From NCBI GenBank assembly GCA_033060915.1, contig CM065387.1:39781501-39845500 (forward strand): DNA of 64,000 nt. Reading direction: 5' to 3'. The DNA is from Euryodendron excelsum (Eukaryota; Streptophyta; Magnoliopsida; Ericales; Pentaphylacaceae). The position numbers were made by a program, and so were the translations under genes. The notes beneath the pieces were generated by a model. It searched no databases. It saw only the letters and a list, made by a program, of their open reading frames with translations, and was not told the origin of the DNA. Each line of letters starts with the position of its first letter. The stretch's first letter is position 1. This document shows, piece by piece, positions 49,911 to 62,255 of this stretch.

Positions 49911-50079
49911 AAGAGGGGAGAGAGAGAGAGAGAGAGTGTGTGCGTTAACTTTCCCTTTCGCGGTGGTGTGGCTTTTTTCTGTGCACCCGCGCTCCAGTTA
50001 CCGGTAGGTGGGTCCTCCGCACCACCTGATTTTGCCACGTCACTGTTTTGGGCCCAATTGAGATGGGTCATGACATAAC

Positions 50080-51672
50080 TTTGTTCAGTTTGTTGGATCG
50101 AAAAAATAAGGCTTTTTTCAAGTTCTTTTGATCTAATTTTTTTTGACTTATAAAAAAAAAAATTTTGATTTTTTTTAATTATTTTAGTTTATAAAAATAA
50201 AAATAAAAACTCAAAAAAATAATTTTTTTCTCTTATACATAAAACAAAAAAAATTAAATTTAAGCTTTACCAAATAGATACTAAATGGATGAAATCTTGT
50301 AAAAAGTACATCTACTTATGTTAGTTCATTAAAAATTCATTTGAGTTTGAACGAATTTAAAAATTTATTAATTTGTTAAGCTTTACTCAATAATTTATAT
50401 GCATTCTAAAAAGTTGTATAAAACAACAAAAAATTTGAACTTAATTTGATTAAAACTCCTTTGAGTACAACTCGAAATATAAACAATTTAAGTTTGAATA
50501 TATTTGGAAACTCCTAAACTTCAAACCAAGTTTAAAAACCCACAATTTGACTCTACTTGATTCTTACAATGGTAATTTAGAAGTCAGAGCATATACCTGT
50601 TCTCTGTTGTACTTTGACGTTAGCATTACTTGCCTTGTCAAATTTAAAACGAATACTGAAAAAAATCTTTACATTTGGGACACATTTTTTTAATTAAAAT
50701 ACTTTTCTTCTAAAAGTGAAATACCCATTCATGGTAGGTAATTTACTTCCAGACAAAATGGAAGTAATATAATTACTAATTCCCAATCTCTGTATAGATC
50801 AAATACACAAAAGTTAGTGTATTTTCAAATATACGTACATCATCATATGAAAGTTTATAAACAATATCATTGAGAGTAGAGACTCACAACATCAAGTTAG
50901 TAAAAATGGTTTTTCAAAACAATAAGTGTAATTAATATTACAACATTTTATATGCACAAATTATTATATTTTTTGCACAATTAGTACATATAGTGGTTTT
51001 GTGGTTTTAGAACTATTTGGCTTGGATTTAAAAGATTTTGTTATTTTGTCAGTTTATAATATTGTTTAGTGTTGCATTATTATTATTATTATTTTATGAT
51101 ACTTGGAGGTTTTGGAATTGTTTTTGCATGTGAAGGTGATCGAATAAGATTATAATCGAATTGTTCACAAAACCCATGTCTAATTCTTATGATGCTCGTG
51201 TACAATCACCGATTTATTTGTATATATTTTTACATTATGTTTGGATCTTAAATTTATTAAGAAAAATATAAAATATATGAGAGATGAAATTACTCATATT
51301 GTCCACGTCTATTTTGGCCTTCTTGTATAATGACAACATGTATTTAGTCCCAAGACATTATTAATGATAAATTAACCAAGAAATTCAGTCATCAGACAAT
51401 GTTATTGATAAATAACTAATTCCATTTTGTTTTTCCAATCTAACCAAGAAATTTGGAATATCTTGTTTTTTTAATATGTTTCTATCATTTTCTCCCTTTT
51501 TTCTCAATAGCTCTATAATCTAAACATAGTGTAAAAGATGGATTCGCATTAATTTTGAAGTAGCTTTATGCATTTAATTTCTTCAGTTATTTGTACAACA
51601 AATTTTTTTTATTTTAACTAGGAATGTTTTTATAAAATTAAAATAAAGGATTATCATTATGCTATTATAAAG
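50080..51672. other. Intergenic AT-rich stretch without recognised gene
   Basis: There are long A/T homopolymers and no coding signal on either strand. It separates the divergent GPI-protein and Rab-GAP genes. Confidence 0.6.
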
Positions 51673-52263
51673 TAGGGGTGCATAAACAAATTCAAAAACA
51701 GAAGAAGCGAATCAACTCGGCCTCTATGGGCCAATTTGGTTTGGGTCTGTCAAATGATCGGTTCAGTTCTAAGTCTAAAAAAAATAACTTGATCAATTTG
51801 GATCAGTTCTCAGTTCTATAATTTTTAGACTTGAGTGGAATCGAGAACCGACCCAACCTTAACCGATCAAATAACAGAATCGAGACCCGGTCTTTATATC
51901 TCATAAAAGTATATAAATATTTTATAAATGCTATTAGATCATTGTTATTTGTACTTAATTATTATTGATTTTGTGTTTATCTATTATTTTTTATTTTTTT
52001 AAATTAAAGATGCAAGATCAATCCTACTATTTTATTTTATTTTTATAAAGAAGTTAAATTGTATATAATAAAAGTGGAAGTGGTCCGACCCAACTCGATA
52101 CGGGTCCGAATCAACTCGAGACATGAAACTGATTCAGCTCAACTCGAACTGAGTCGGGTTAGTTCAATTCGGTTCTGAGTCTAAAAATCTAAAACCAATC
52201 AATATCGAATCAGTTTTGAATTTAGAACGGACCTAATTCAAATCGATCCAAGCACACCCCTGG
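51673..52263. mobile_element. hAT-like MITE with AGGGGTG ends
   Basis: The left end TAGGGGTGCATAAAC and the right end read inward, CCAGGGGTGTGCTTGGAT, form short inverted repeats. The subterminal parts are rich in GGTTC/CGACCC/ACTCG motifs on both sides. Flanks TATAAAG and TATAAGG are similar but not identical, so the duplication is uncertain. Confidence 0.55.
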
Positions 52264-53176
52264 TATAAGGTTAGTTTAGTTGAAGAATATTATCTATATA
52301 TTGTAACTAATTTAGTATGTACTGTATCTAATAAATTGACCAGTAATATAATTATGTTTCATCATATTTTTTGTTTTTTTTACACTATATTTGAATATTA
52401 AATTTATGGATGGAAAAAAAAAATAAAAGCAAAGCTATATAGGAAAAAAAACAAAAGAAGCTAAATATCTTTATTTTTTAATTATAAGAAAATATATAGG
52501 TATTTGTTCAAAAAATATATTTTATATTTGGTTACCTATAAAAAAATTAACATGCATTTGATCATTTCCTTTCCCTTCCCTTCATAAGTTCAAATCCGAA
52601 TATAGCAACTGTAGTTGGAGTTCTAATAGCAAGTCCACTGTCATGCCCTTTTATGGATTGAACAACTGTATTTTTGTTCAAAAGTCAAATTTACCTTGCT
52701 ATTAAAAATAGCCTTATTTATAGATTTTAGTAGTAGTAGTTGTGTGTCTTTTTTAAATTTTAAGCTCAAGTTTTATTTTTCTAATTAATAAAATAGAAAA
52801 AACAAAAGAAAAAATTTTTACAATTAACTTTAGTACCTCTTTGAAACTCGTGAAAGAAAAAGAGAAAAAAAAGGAAGAAAGTCATAGAGAAATTGTAAAA
52901 AATGTAAATTGTTTCTTTTGTTTGATTAAGTAAAGAAAATAAAATGAAAGTAAAAAAAATAATTTTTTTGTTTGATATTTAAATAAATAAGGAAAGAAAA
53001 TAATAGGATAACTTTTAAAAAGAAAAATAAATAAAATGAATGAAGGTGAAAAGGAAAATAATTTTGGCTTCTCTACCAGATCACTCTATTTCACCTTCAT
53101 TTCGCTTCCTTTCTTCGATACCAGACACGCCCTTCAGGAGCTTTGAAAAGGCCAAGAGAGAGAGCACAAGCAGACT
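52264..53176 (+). promoter_or_regulatory. Upstream region and 5' UTR of the Rab-GAP gene
   Basis: This region is AT-rich, with a change to GC-richer sequence from 53070 that probably marks the leader. No defined TATA box was assigned. No other gene is seen here. Confidence 0.4.
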
Positions 53177-53200
53177 ATGGTCGTTGCCCGGAAACCATGA
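53177..53200 (+). other. Seven-codon upstream ORF overlapping the Rab-GAP start
   Basis: ATG GTC GTT GCC CGG AAA CCA TGA: the stop overlaps the main ATG in the tetranucleotide ATGA (53197-53200). This geometry permits termination-reinitiation or repression of the main ORF. Confidence 0.7.
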
Positions 53201-53918
53201 GGAGCAATAGCAGCAACAGCAATAACAGCAGCAGAGAAGAGGATCGAAAGGAGACTAGTACTAACCTCACAAGCCTGGATTCCAGATTCAACCAAACGCT
53301 TCGAAATGTACAAGGGTATGTCGTTTCACAATTGCTTACCATTCGTGTAGATCCCAACGACTTCGAACCAACAAACTGAGAGTTTCAATTCCCAAGAACT
53401 CTCATTTCTCCTTGATCGATTAATGCTTCTAATTTTCACCAGATTTGAATACCCATTTGGGAGAAAATTTCCGATCATGGAATTATAGGAAAGTACTGAG
53501 AAAATCCAACTGGGTCTTGTTGAGATTGTTGTGTTTTGATGGTAAATCGATGTGAAAAAATGTGTTTTTCTGAAATATGCGTAAAATTTGATCATTTCTT
53601 GTTGGATGACTGATAATTCAATCACTCCTTGCACTAGATTTGGTTTTTGGAAAGGGGAATGTGGGTGTTTGGTGTTTAGATTTGTAACTTTATAGGGCTA
53701 GCATGTTGTTGTTGTTGTTTTTCTTATTGTTTTATACCGACCAAGTTCTTTCTTCTAAGGGAAGTGTCGATTCTGCATGAGAAATTTAAAATGTCTTCTC
53801 TTCCTGAGAATTCTATGATAAAAATTTAATAAGAATTATGTGATAATTTGATAATGGGAACTCAAGTGGATGTGTTACTTTTGCGAATTGGGACTAGAAT
53901 TACTTGAAAGCTTATGTA

Positions 53919-53965
<47 letters not shown>

Positions 53966-56900
53966 TTGGATGATTGAATAGGAAGTTCAATCAAACGTTA
54001 GTTGGTTGATTTAACAGGAAGCTGGACTGGTTATTATTTCGTTAGGTGCAATGTAGGCAACTTAACAGACTTACGTTGTCTGCGCTGTAAATTTCATCTC
54101 TTGCTATGTGATTCTATTACTCCATCTTGGTTCATTAGTTTATAGGTGGACGTGTTATTTAATTTTGATCCCATTGAGTTTGAGGCTTTGACCTATTTAA
54201 CAGGTCCATTTCAAGCATCTTTGAAAGTGACTTATTCATTCATAAATCATAATTTTGTTCTGGATTCATTTAATTTGGATGACATGACACTGCTGGAGAA
54301 TTCTCTTTTCCTCTGAATATCTGTGCATAGTGCATGATACCAATACATGGATATGTATGTGTATACTTATCTCCAGAAAAAAGAATGGTGCGTGCATGTT
54401 GAACCCATCCTTTAATATTGGTCTAAGTGTTGCATTGCAATTCATCTCCGTAATTTTGGTGTTTTGCACTTCATCAGTTCATATTCAAGGGAGCTATCGT
54501 ACTAAATCATATCAACTTTTAATAAATTGACTCTTTGTTGCTTTTATTCCATTGTCATCCGACTTTTAATTACTTTTCAGAGCTTGGAATGTTATTAGTT
54601 TATGACGGAAGCATAATGTTCAATATTCACAATGCAGAATACTTTATATTAACTGATCCTGTATATTCACATTTTTCTTCATAACTAATTTATCCTTTGA
54701 TCACAATTTAGGCTGCTTAAAGGTCGCAGTTTCCCTGGCAAGGTACTGATAACACGTAGATCAGACCCACTAAGTGACACAAGTTCACGCTCTCCGGATA
54801 TTGGCAGGAGTTTCTCAGACAAAGACGCTGGAACAAGTGAACAGCTGGATGACTCCATTGAGGTAATAGCGAGAACAATCTTACATTTCTGTCCATTTAT
54901 AGTAATACCACTTTTAATATTTGACCATTAGTGGTTATATCATTATTAGGACATTTATTTGTTCTTCAATCTGTAGGATGAAATCCAAAGTAAAAGCAGA
55001 CCGAATACTAATTCAACTGTTAACAAGTTAAGATCATCAACATCAAGCATCGAGAATACTTCTGGAGAGTCTCAGAAGTCTACAATGGGTGCTAGAGCTA
55101 CCGATTCTGCAAGGCTTATGAAGTTCACAAAAGCATTGTCAGGGCCAACTGTCATCTTAGGTATAGTAATATTAATTTTATACCTTGTTCTTTGCATTTT
55201 GGTTTCGTTATCTTATGGGGAAGTATAGTTATCTGGATATAAGATCTTGTTTGGTTGAAAGCATCAGTATATAGAAGGCCTTCTCTGGAGGTAGAGATGC
55301 TAGTTGTTCAAGGTGGATTGATCCCCTTAAAGTCTCAGTTTCATTGATAACCTTTGGAAATATGCTCATTTTTGCTGCTGTCATTTTCAATGAAATAACT
55401 CCAAATAAAAGTAATTAAAAACTAATTTCTATTACAACTTTCAGAGAGAACTTACATTTGTGGACAACATGTAAGTGCACAAGGACATTCCTAAAGAAGA
55501 ATATAGTGGTTGTAGAGACTATTATCTCGTTTCTTTAATTTTAGTTATTTATTGGTAAATTGGATGAGCAAAGCCAAAATGGTGGTGAAGACATTGGTAG
55601 ATACGAAAAGGTGTTATAAGACTGGAGATGACATGAAAGCCAATCGTCTTCACTATCTTAGTAATTCAGGACCAAGTTTCCCTTTGGTTTGGTCTTTAAC
55701 TCACATTATGTTTAAATTATCCCTCTTACTTTGATTTTTAAAATCTTAATGGCTAGAAACCAAAACAGAATTGAAGTGTGATGATTGGAAACTATAGGTA
55801 AGGAGGGCAGAAGAGTAGTTATTTTCTATCTCCTCTCTCCTGCCTATATTTCTCTCTCTGCTTCCTGACCTTCCATTTTTCATTCTTTTAGCTTCTCTTT
55901 CTTCTTTTGTAACCAACAAGACACTCTCTTCCCATGAATTGCAATCAGATGCTTTGGTTGTGTACTGTCTTGTAGTAGATACTCATGTTTTAGTAGTTTT
56001 ACACTCCAATAAAATCTCACCGAACATCATGAGATAAGAGTGTCAGATAGGACCACTGCAATAGTTATTCTAATTGCTCAGCTCAAATATCATGGCAAAA
56101 ATTAGGGATATTTCCATTATACCTATAGTAATCTCTGGTTTTTGCTGAAGTAACTTCAATTTTCTAGGAGTTTAACATTTCTACAGCTGGATGTTCCAGA
56201 GAAAGGAGAAATAATTAGAAAAATTGAGTTTTAAGTGTTGCTGAATGTTGCCATATCCATGATACTGGTGGTACCCCTCTATCTGTTTGGCTGTCTGGTA
56301 TGACCAAGAGTGAAGTTATTAAAACATTGAGATATATAATACAATCAGGAATTGAATAACGGTAACATAGCTTTCCTATATGAGACAGTCTAAATTTCCT
56401 CAGATGAAGTTAAGAACAAGAAATTTCTTTTTTCTTTTCTATTAAAATTCATATTACATCCATTTTGCACCTTCATGTTTCTGTTCAGAAGATCGGAGAA
56501 TTTGTTAAATTTTTGCTGCATTGCGTCTGAGCTCACTTTGATCTATGAACTTGCCTATCATTTTTTCTTTGCTTTATGCTTGCTGTATATGTGTTTGAAT
56601 ATCAGATACTTAAGGTTTATCATCTTACTGTATATTGCTGCCTTTTTGCTTGTGATAGTGATTTCTTGCTTGCGTCCCATTTTCAATTTTATAGCAGCTG
56701 CAAGGCAACAGCTCCACAGTTGCTCTAATCGTATTGATGCTAGTTATGTTCCAGAGTCGTTTTCTTTGGGGCTTTATGTTGGTGTTCCTGTCTATTTTGA
56801 TGGACTTGGAAAAGCTTTTCTCAACCAAGGAGTGCTTTATTTATGTAAAGCAGAAAACAATTACTGCATTAGAGGATTGTCTATGTGTCGAAAAGAGAGT

Positions 56901-59900
56901 GTAGTCCTACACGATGAATAGTAGTAGTCCTGTTATAAGTTTAATAATTATTCCTTTATTCATGTACTGTTATCGTTAATAGTTGTGTGAGTCATATTTG
57001 TTTCTTGTTTGAGGCATCAGATAAAAGTTTCTTTAGTTTGGTATCTACATATATATAAATTTGTTTTTGTGACCTGGAATCATTAACTATAAGTTTGGCC
57101 ATTTACTGATGTCTTATCTTGCAGAGAAATTGCGTGAGTTAGCTTGGAGTGGCATCCCATCATACCTACGTCCCAACGTGTGGAGGCTTCTTTTGGTAAG
57201 TTTATTTTTTTTAATATAAAAAAGGGTTTGGGGGGGGGCCCGCGGCATAGATTCAGTAGCAATGGAAGGAAAGAGTTTAACTTATTTGGTGAAATGCCTT
57301 CTTCATAAACTGAAGGCAGAGATGCTTAGTAATTGAGAGGGAGACTCTGATTTGATCTTTGTGCTTCTTATTCTCTAGAAAGTTAGGTTGAATTTCATAA
57401 ACTGAAGGCAGACATGCACGTTAATTCATTAGCAGGGAGGCTTGGCTCTGATTTGATCTTTGTGTTTTTTTGTATCATCTAGGAAGTTAGGACACATTCT
57501 ACGAAAGGACAAGTCAATATCCAGATCTTGCCATCGCATCTGCGCCACGATTATTTTGTCTGTGGTGATGATTAGTTTGTATTTCTTGGGCCATTTATAT
57601 TTTATAACATGGACCAACAATAGCAATAACAATCCAGGTTGGAGCTAAGTGAAGGACTTTTATGCTTATCCATTTAGGAGGCATCACGACCCCTTGTGAT
57701 TTTGCCTTGGGGATGTTTTAAATTATTTTCTTTTTTTTTTTTTTCTTCATTTTTCTATTGGTTTCGTCCTAGTTAGGAGTGTGTCTCATCCTCTTTCTCA
57801 CTTTTTAGTAGTTCTTATTTATTAGAGTGGAAAATTCAGGCTTGAGAATTGGTGGAATTGAGGACTGTCGTTCCCTGAAACAAAAATTAGCACATCTGCA
57901 TCTTGTTTGATTTTAAGCTTCTTAAACTTGGCCTTTGGTGCGATTATAACCCTCTCCATCAAACCCCAGAGTTGAGCCATCAAGTTGGAACATTGGCATA
58001 TCCCTTTACTGAGTTTCCTCAATCATCTTTTATGATACCTTTGGCTTCTGGTTTATCTGGTTTGTATCAATTTGTTGTTGGAGTTGAGTTTAGACTCTTT
58101 AGAGCAGTCTTGCGGGGGTTTATCTCACACAAAACATAAAGTTTTTGTTTCTTTGTGAGTTGCAGACTTGTAGTTGACCCAAGTGGAAAGATGGAAGATA
58201 TCCATGACCTAGATTTGGTTTTTTAGACAGTGGAATTATTCTCATGCTAAGTTGTAACCAGTCATCCTGATTAATGTTGATGCCCCAGAACTGCAAAAAA
58301 AAAAAAAAGAAAAAAAGAATGGTAGTCATTGGGAATCAAGCAATAGTATCACGTATGGTTTCTCTTGCATTGGATTCAATTCAATCCAGCATTGGGATAG
58401 AAAAGAAAGAGCAGTTAGGTTGTGGTGTATTCTAAATTTCTCTTGATCAGAAGCTGCCATGTTATAGACAGAGGTGCCAAATCTTGGGCATATTTGTCTA
58501 GTAGGCCCTTAATTTGAGCTGATGTGAAGGGTAGTCTACATTGGATTGCTCTCTGGAGGGGAAAAAAAGTAAAGAAAAGAAAACTTGAATCTTGTGATAG
58601 TTGGGCTATTCAACTAAGATCTAGCACAATTGGGTCAAAATTTCCAATCCAACTAGATGTCCACACAAAATTAGTTCTACTCTGTGGGTGTATCTTTAGA
58701 TAGTTTGAATAACCTCACTGTGGTTTCATGGTGTTTTGTTTTGGAACATGTCGTGAGGGATAGGGCCGTCAGAGAAAGTGTGAGATTTCACTTCATTTGA
58801 CGACATGGAATCATGCATAGATTTTGTTGGGTGTTGCAAATAATCTACCATTGGATGTAAGATAGTGGCTTTTCTTTTGCCGAATCTCTTTATCTGAGAT
58901 GATGGATTCCTATCTCTAAATTGTCTGTGATATGACACGGGGTCATTCAATTCCTGGGACAAAAAAAATAAGTCTCTTCCATTCCAAGTAAGGTTTTTTA
59001 CCTGCAAGGCACCCTTTTGAACGACGAGACACTTATATCTCCATTCTTGATGGTAATATCTGGATTATTTTGCTGAATCTCTCCGTTCAAGGTGATGGAT
59101 TGCTACCATCTGAATGCTGTGTAAAATGTCATGGGGTCACTAAATTTGTGGCAAATAAACATGTCTTTACTCATCCATTCATTTGTAGTTGATAGTTATC
59201 GTAGTAAACAAAAATGGACACTCAGAAATTGTTATCCATGTGCATATATTCCTTCATCCATGTTATATGATAAACTTTAGTGAATTCTTTCTTATAGTTG
59301 CAGCACAATTTGTGTTATGATTGATATCTGCACATTAATTACCTATACATATCACATAACGATATATAGACTTTGATATATGGAGCATTCTTGAATATTC
59401 TAGTCATTCTACGTACATGAGACGTTTCTGAAGTAACACAATCAGTCAAACCGTCATAGTAAACCTGTAATCCTCCATATGTAACTGCCACAGTATTATG
59501 CCTATAAATTCTTATCCTTACAATTTATTTTTTCAAGTTGTCATTCAGAAAGATATTCAAACTGAACAATGTATAGACTAACTTACAAGCGGATAAAAAT
59601 TAGTAGTAAAGCAGTAAACCATTCTACCATCCATCTATTCCATCAGCTGTGTGATTGCATCCATATATGCAGAGTAGCAGACTAGCATAATGCAGTACTG
59701 TAAACTTGATAATACCAAGTCAAGGTGTGGAACTACTTGGCTACAGTTGTCAATGTGTAGGACCATATGACAGCCTCACATGATTCGCCTGAAAACAAAA
59801 CAATGTAAACCATTTGTCAAACTTTTGGTGGATGCTATGTAGCCAACCTCTGCCAGTTAGGCATTGGCTGATATCTTTAGGGATGAAGTTGCAGTGTGTA

Positions 59901-62255
59901 ATGTCATTTTGATGGTGTGGTGGGTTGCTAAAACCTGTTGTTGTAGCTTTCCTATTGGACTTTGAGAGGCTAAGTGCAAAATTTGGTCATGTGGAGTTGA
60001 TGCTGTGTTGTTATAAAGTGGGTGTACAGTAAATCTCAAAGTTTTTGGGAGAAGAGTCATCTTGTGCGTGAGAAAATTGACATTTTGGAAGATGCAGACT
60101 CTATTGTGTGCATGGATTGGCTAATCAAGAGGCAGATTTCTTTTTCATGATCTGGAAGCTTCTTTACTTATATTTTTTTTAGCCTACTTCATTGTATGGT
60201 TCTCATCCAACCCAAATGTTCTCAACACATTTCTGGGGCTTGCTTTATTTTCTAAGTGATTTCCCAACCATATAGAAGGATTCATGCAAACAAATTCTGG
60301 ATTTGTACAGAAGAGTTTGTATTCTTCTATGTGCAATTGGGTTTTCTTTTGCATGGAGGTTAGAGGCAAAAGAATGTGTTGTTGCTTTCGTAGTTATGTA
60401 ATTTTGGTGGTTCTTTGAGGATTTCACGTATGAATTCATTTGATATATTACTTTTAAAAGTAACTCTCTCTTTATCTGGCTATTTCAGAAGTTCTCTATT
60501 CCTGTTTATTCATTTTTGGGACCGTTAAGGGCATACTTCATATGGTGTCTTGTTAACAAGGATTTAATTAAATATTGCTTTGTTTGAAATTAAAAAATGG
60601 ACTGACAACAGGGATATGCACCCACTAATTCAGATAGAAGGGAGGGAGTCCTGAGAAGAAAGCGCCTTGAGTATCTTGATTCCGTTGCTCAGTATTATGA
60701 CATTCCAGATACTGAGCGTACTGATGAGGATATTAACATGCTTCGCCAGGTATAAGGATACTGACTGAATAGCCTTTCAATTATCATTTATCTTGCCTGC
60801 TCAGTGTTGACTATAGCATTTTCTAACCACATACGTGATTTATGTTCTTCGTCGTCCTTAGATTGCTGTTGATTGCCCTAGAACCGTACCTGATGTCTCC
60901 TTCTTTCAGCAAGCAGAGGTTCAGAAATCGTTGGAGCGTATCCTTTACACATGGTTAGATCCCCCTCCCCACTCTCCCCTTCATTTCCCCCTTTTTTGAG
61001 TTGTCAGTAGCTTTATGATACACTACTTTTGCATATGGAAGAAAAATGAATGATTCACCCACCATGTTGAAGATACACTGAACAAAATAGTGATAAAAAG
61101 TGGTTGTGCCTTGATGCCGCTCCTTCGAAAGGGAGAATCAAATTCAACATCTGATTGCTGTACCTCAGGAAACTGAGGTCAACTAGAAATAACAGGCATT
61201 TGTGGAGATCACTATGGAATGCTATTCCATCTTTATCTAAGCCTGCGGGAATTGGGTTTGCCATAAAAGCGGAGATCCTACCTATCCTTGAAAGCCTTTG
61301 GGAAACCTTTTCTAAGGGAATCCCTCACGGTCTTTCCCTGCCTTCAAATGATTTGGGACACCATATACAAACATATCAAATACTCTCATTTTTTCTTGTC
61401 CATGTAGAATCATGAGATGCTGAAGAGGATGGAATCCTTTGATCTGGATTGTTTTTATTAGGGAGCATGTCGAGGGGGTATCGCCCCAGTAGGGACACTG
61501 AAATTACTTTTTGGTAACTTATTTGTAAAAAAGACTCCAAGGGTGTGTCACCCATGTACACGAGAGGTATACACTATTCTCTCTGAGCGAAAAATGACAT
61601 TAACATTATTTATTGCCATGAAGCTAACTATGGTTCAGAAAGAAAAATATCTCAATTCTAAAAGTAGCAATGAATTATATGCAGCTTATGCACTGAGATT
61701 TGCAACTTAGCCATGTCATCTAATGCTGTTTCATTCTTAATATAAGAATTAAATGTGAAACCACCCCAAGCTACCTGTGTGTACTAGTGTTCATTTTGTC
61801 AAATTTTGTTATTTCACTTTTGTCCTCATGATTATTGTGACTGGTCCTTAGATCCTATTTTCTTCACTGTAAAAAAACTGTATAAGACATAGGGTGTGGT
61901 CATAGAGATATCCTCATTCCATTTTACTAATTTTTACAGCTCAGCTATTGTTTCTTATTTTTCCTTTTCCTTTTCTTACCCAGGGCCATTCGACATCCTG
62001 CAAGTGGATATGTTCAGGGAATAAATGATCTTGCTACTCCTTTTTTAGTAGTTTTCTTATCGGAATACTTAGAGGGGAGTGTGGATAATTGGTCGATCTT
62101 GGATATACCACCGGAGAAAATCTCTAACATCGAAGCTGATTGCTATTGGTGCCTATCAAAGTTGCTCGATGGCATGCAAGACCATTACACATTCGCTCAA
62201 CCAGGAATCCAGAGGCTTGTGTTTAAGCTGAAGGAAGTGGTCACGCGGATTGACG
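53197..62255 (+). CDS. TBC1D22/Gyp1-type Rab GTPase-activating protein, 5' part (seven exons)
   Basis: This protein stimulates GTP hydrolysis by Rab/Ypt GTPases in membrane traffic. Exons are 53197-53315, 54712-54862, 54977-55160, 57125-57195, 60612-60749, 60862-60953 and 61984-62255. Every junction keeps phase and gives 342 residues before the window ends. Residues 1-150 are Ser/Asn-rich and low-order (SNSSNSNNSS). The TBC domain opens at about 153 with KLRELAWSGIPSYLRPNVWR. The arginine finger is R228 in IAVDCPR (IxxDxxR motif). The glutamine finger is Q263 in GYVQG. WAIRHPASGYVQGINDL and NIEADCYWCLSKLLDG are hallmarks of the TBC1D22/Gyp1 subfamily. The frame is also open from a TTG at 53143, but the first in-frame ATG is 53197. 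The rest of the TBC domain is beyond the right edge. Confidence 0.95.
53922..53962. repeat. (CT)n microsatellite
   Basis: About 20 CT units lie in intron 1 of the Rab-GAP gene. Confidence 0.97.
60862..60953 (+). CDS. Rab-GAP exon 6, bearing the catalytic arginine
   Basis: The exon codes IAVDCPRTVPDVSFF and onward to ILYTW. The IxxDxxR arginine finger is complete, so the enzyme looks active. The acceptor is GTCCTTAG and the donor is TG/GTTAGA, a weak donor. The preceding intron is only 112 nt. Confidence 0.93.

Noticed and set aside
56475..56921. 148-codon ATG-initiated frame within Rab-GAP intron 3
   Set aside because: Hydrophobic, T-rich translation without recognised motifs; it lies wholly inside an intron with good splice sites on both sides. 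Retained only as a low-likelihood candidate.
60090..60150. Phrase HGLANQEAD resembling LINE RNase H
   Set aside because: Too short, with stops in the frame upstream; chance similarity cannot be excluded.
61155..61415. 86-codon frame within Rab-GAP intron 6
   Set aside because: It does not match the TBC family at this position, and exons 6 and 7 join perfectly in phase without it.
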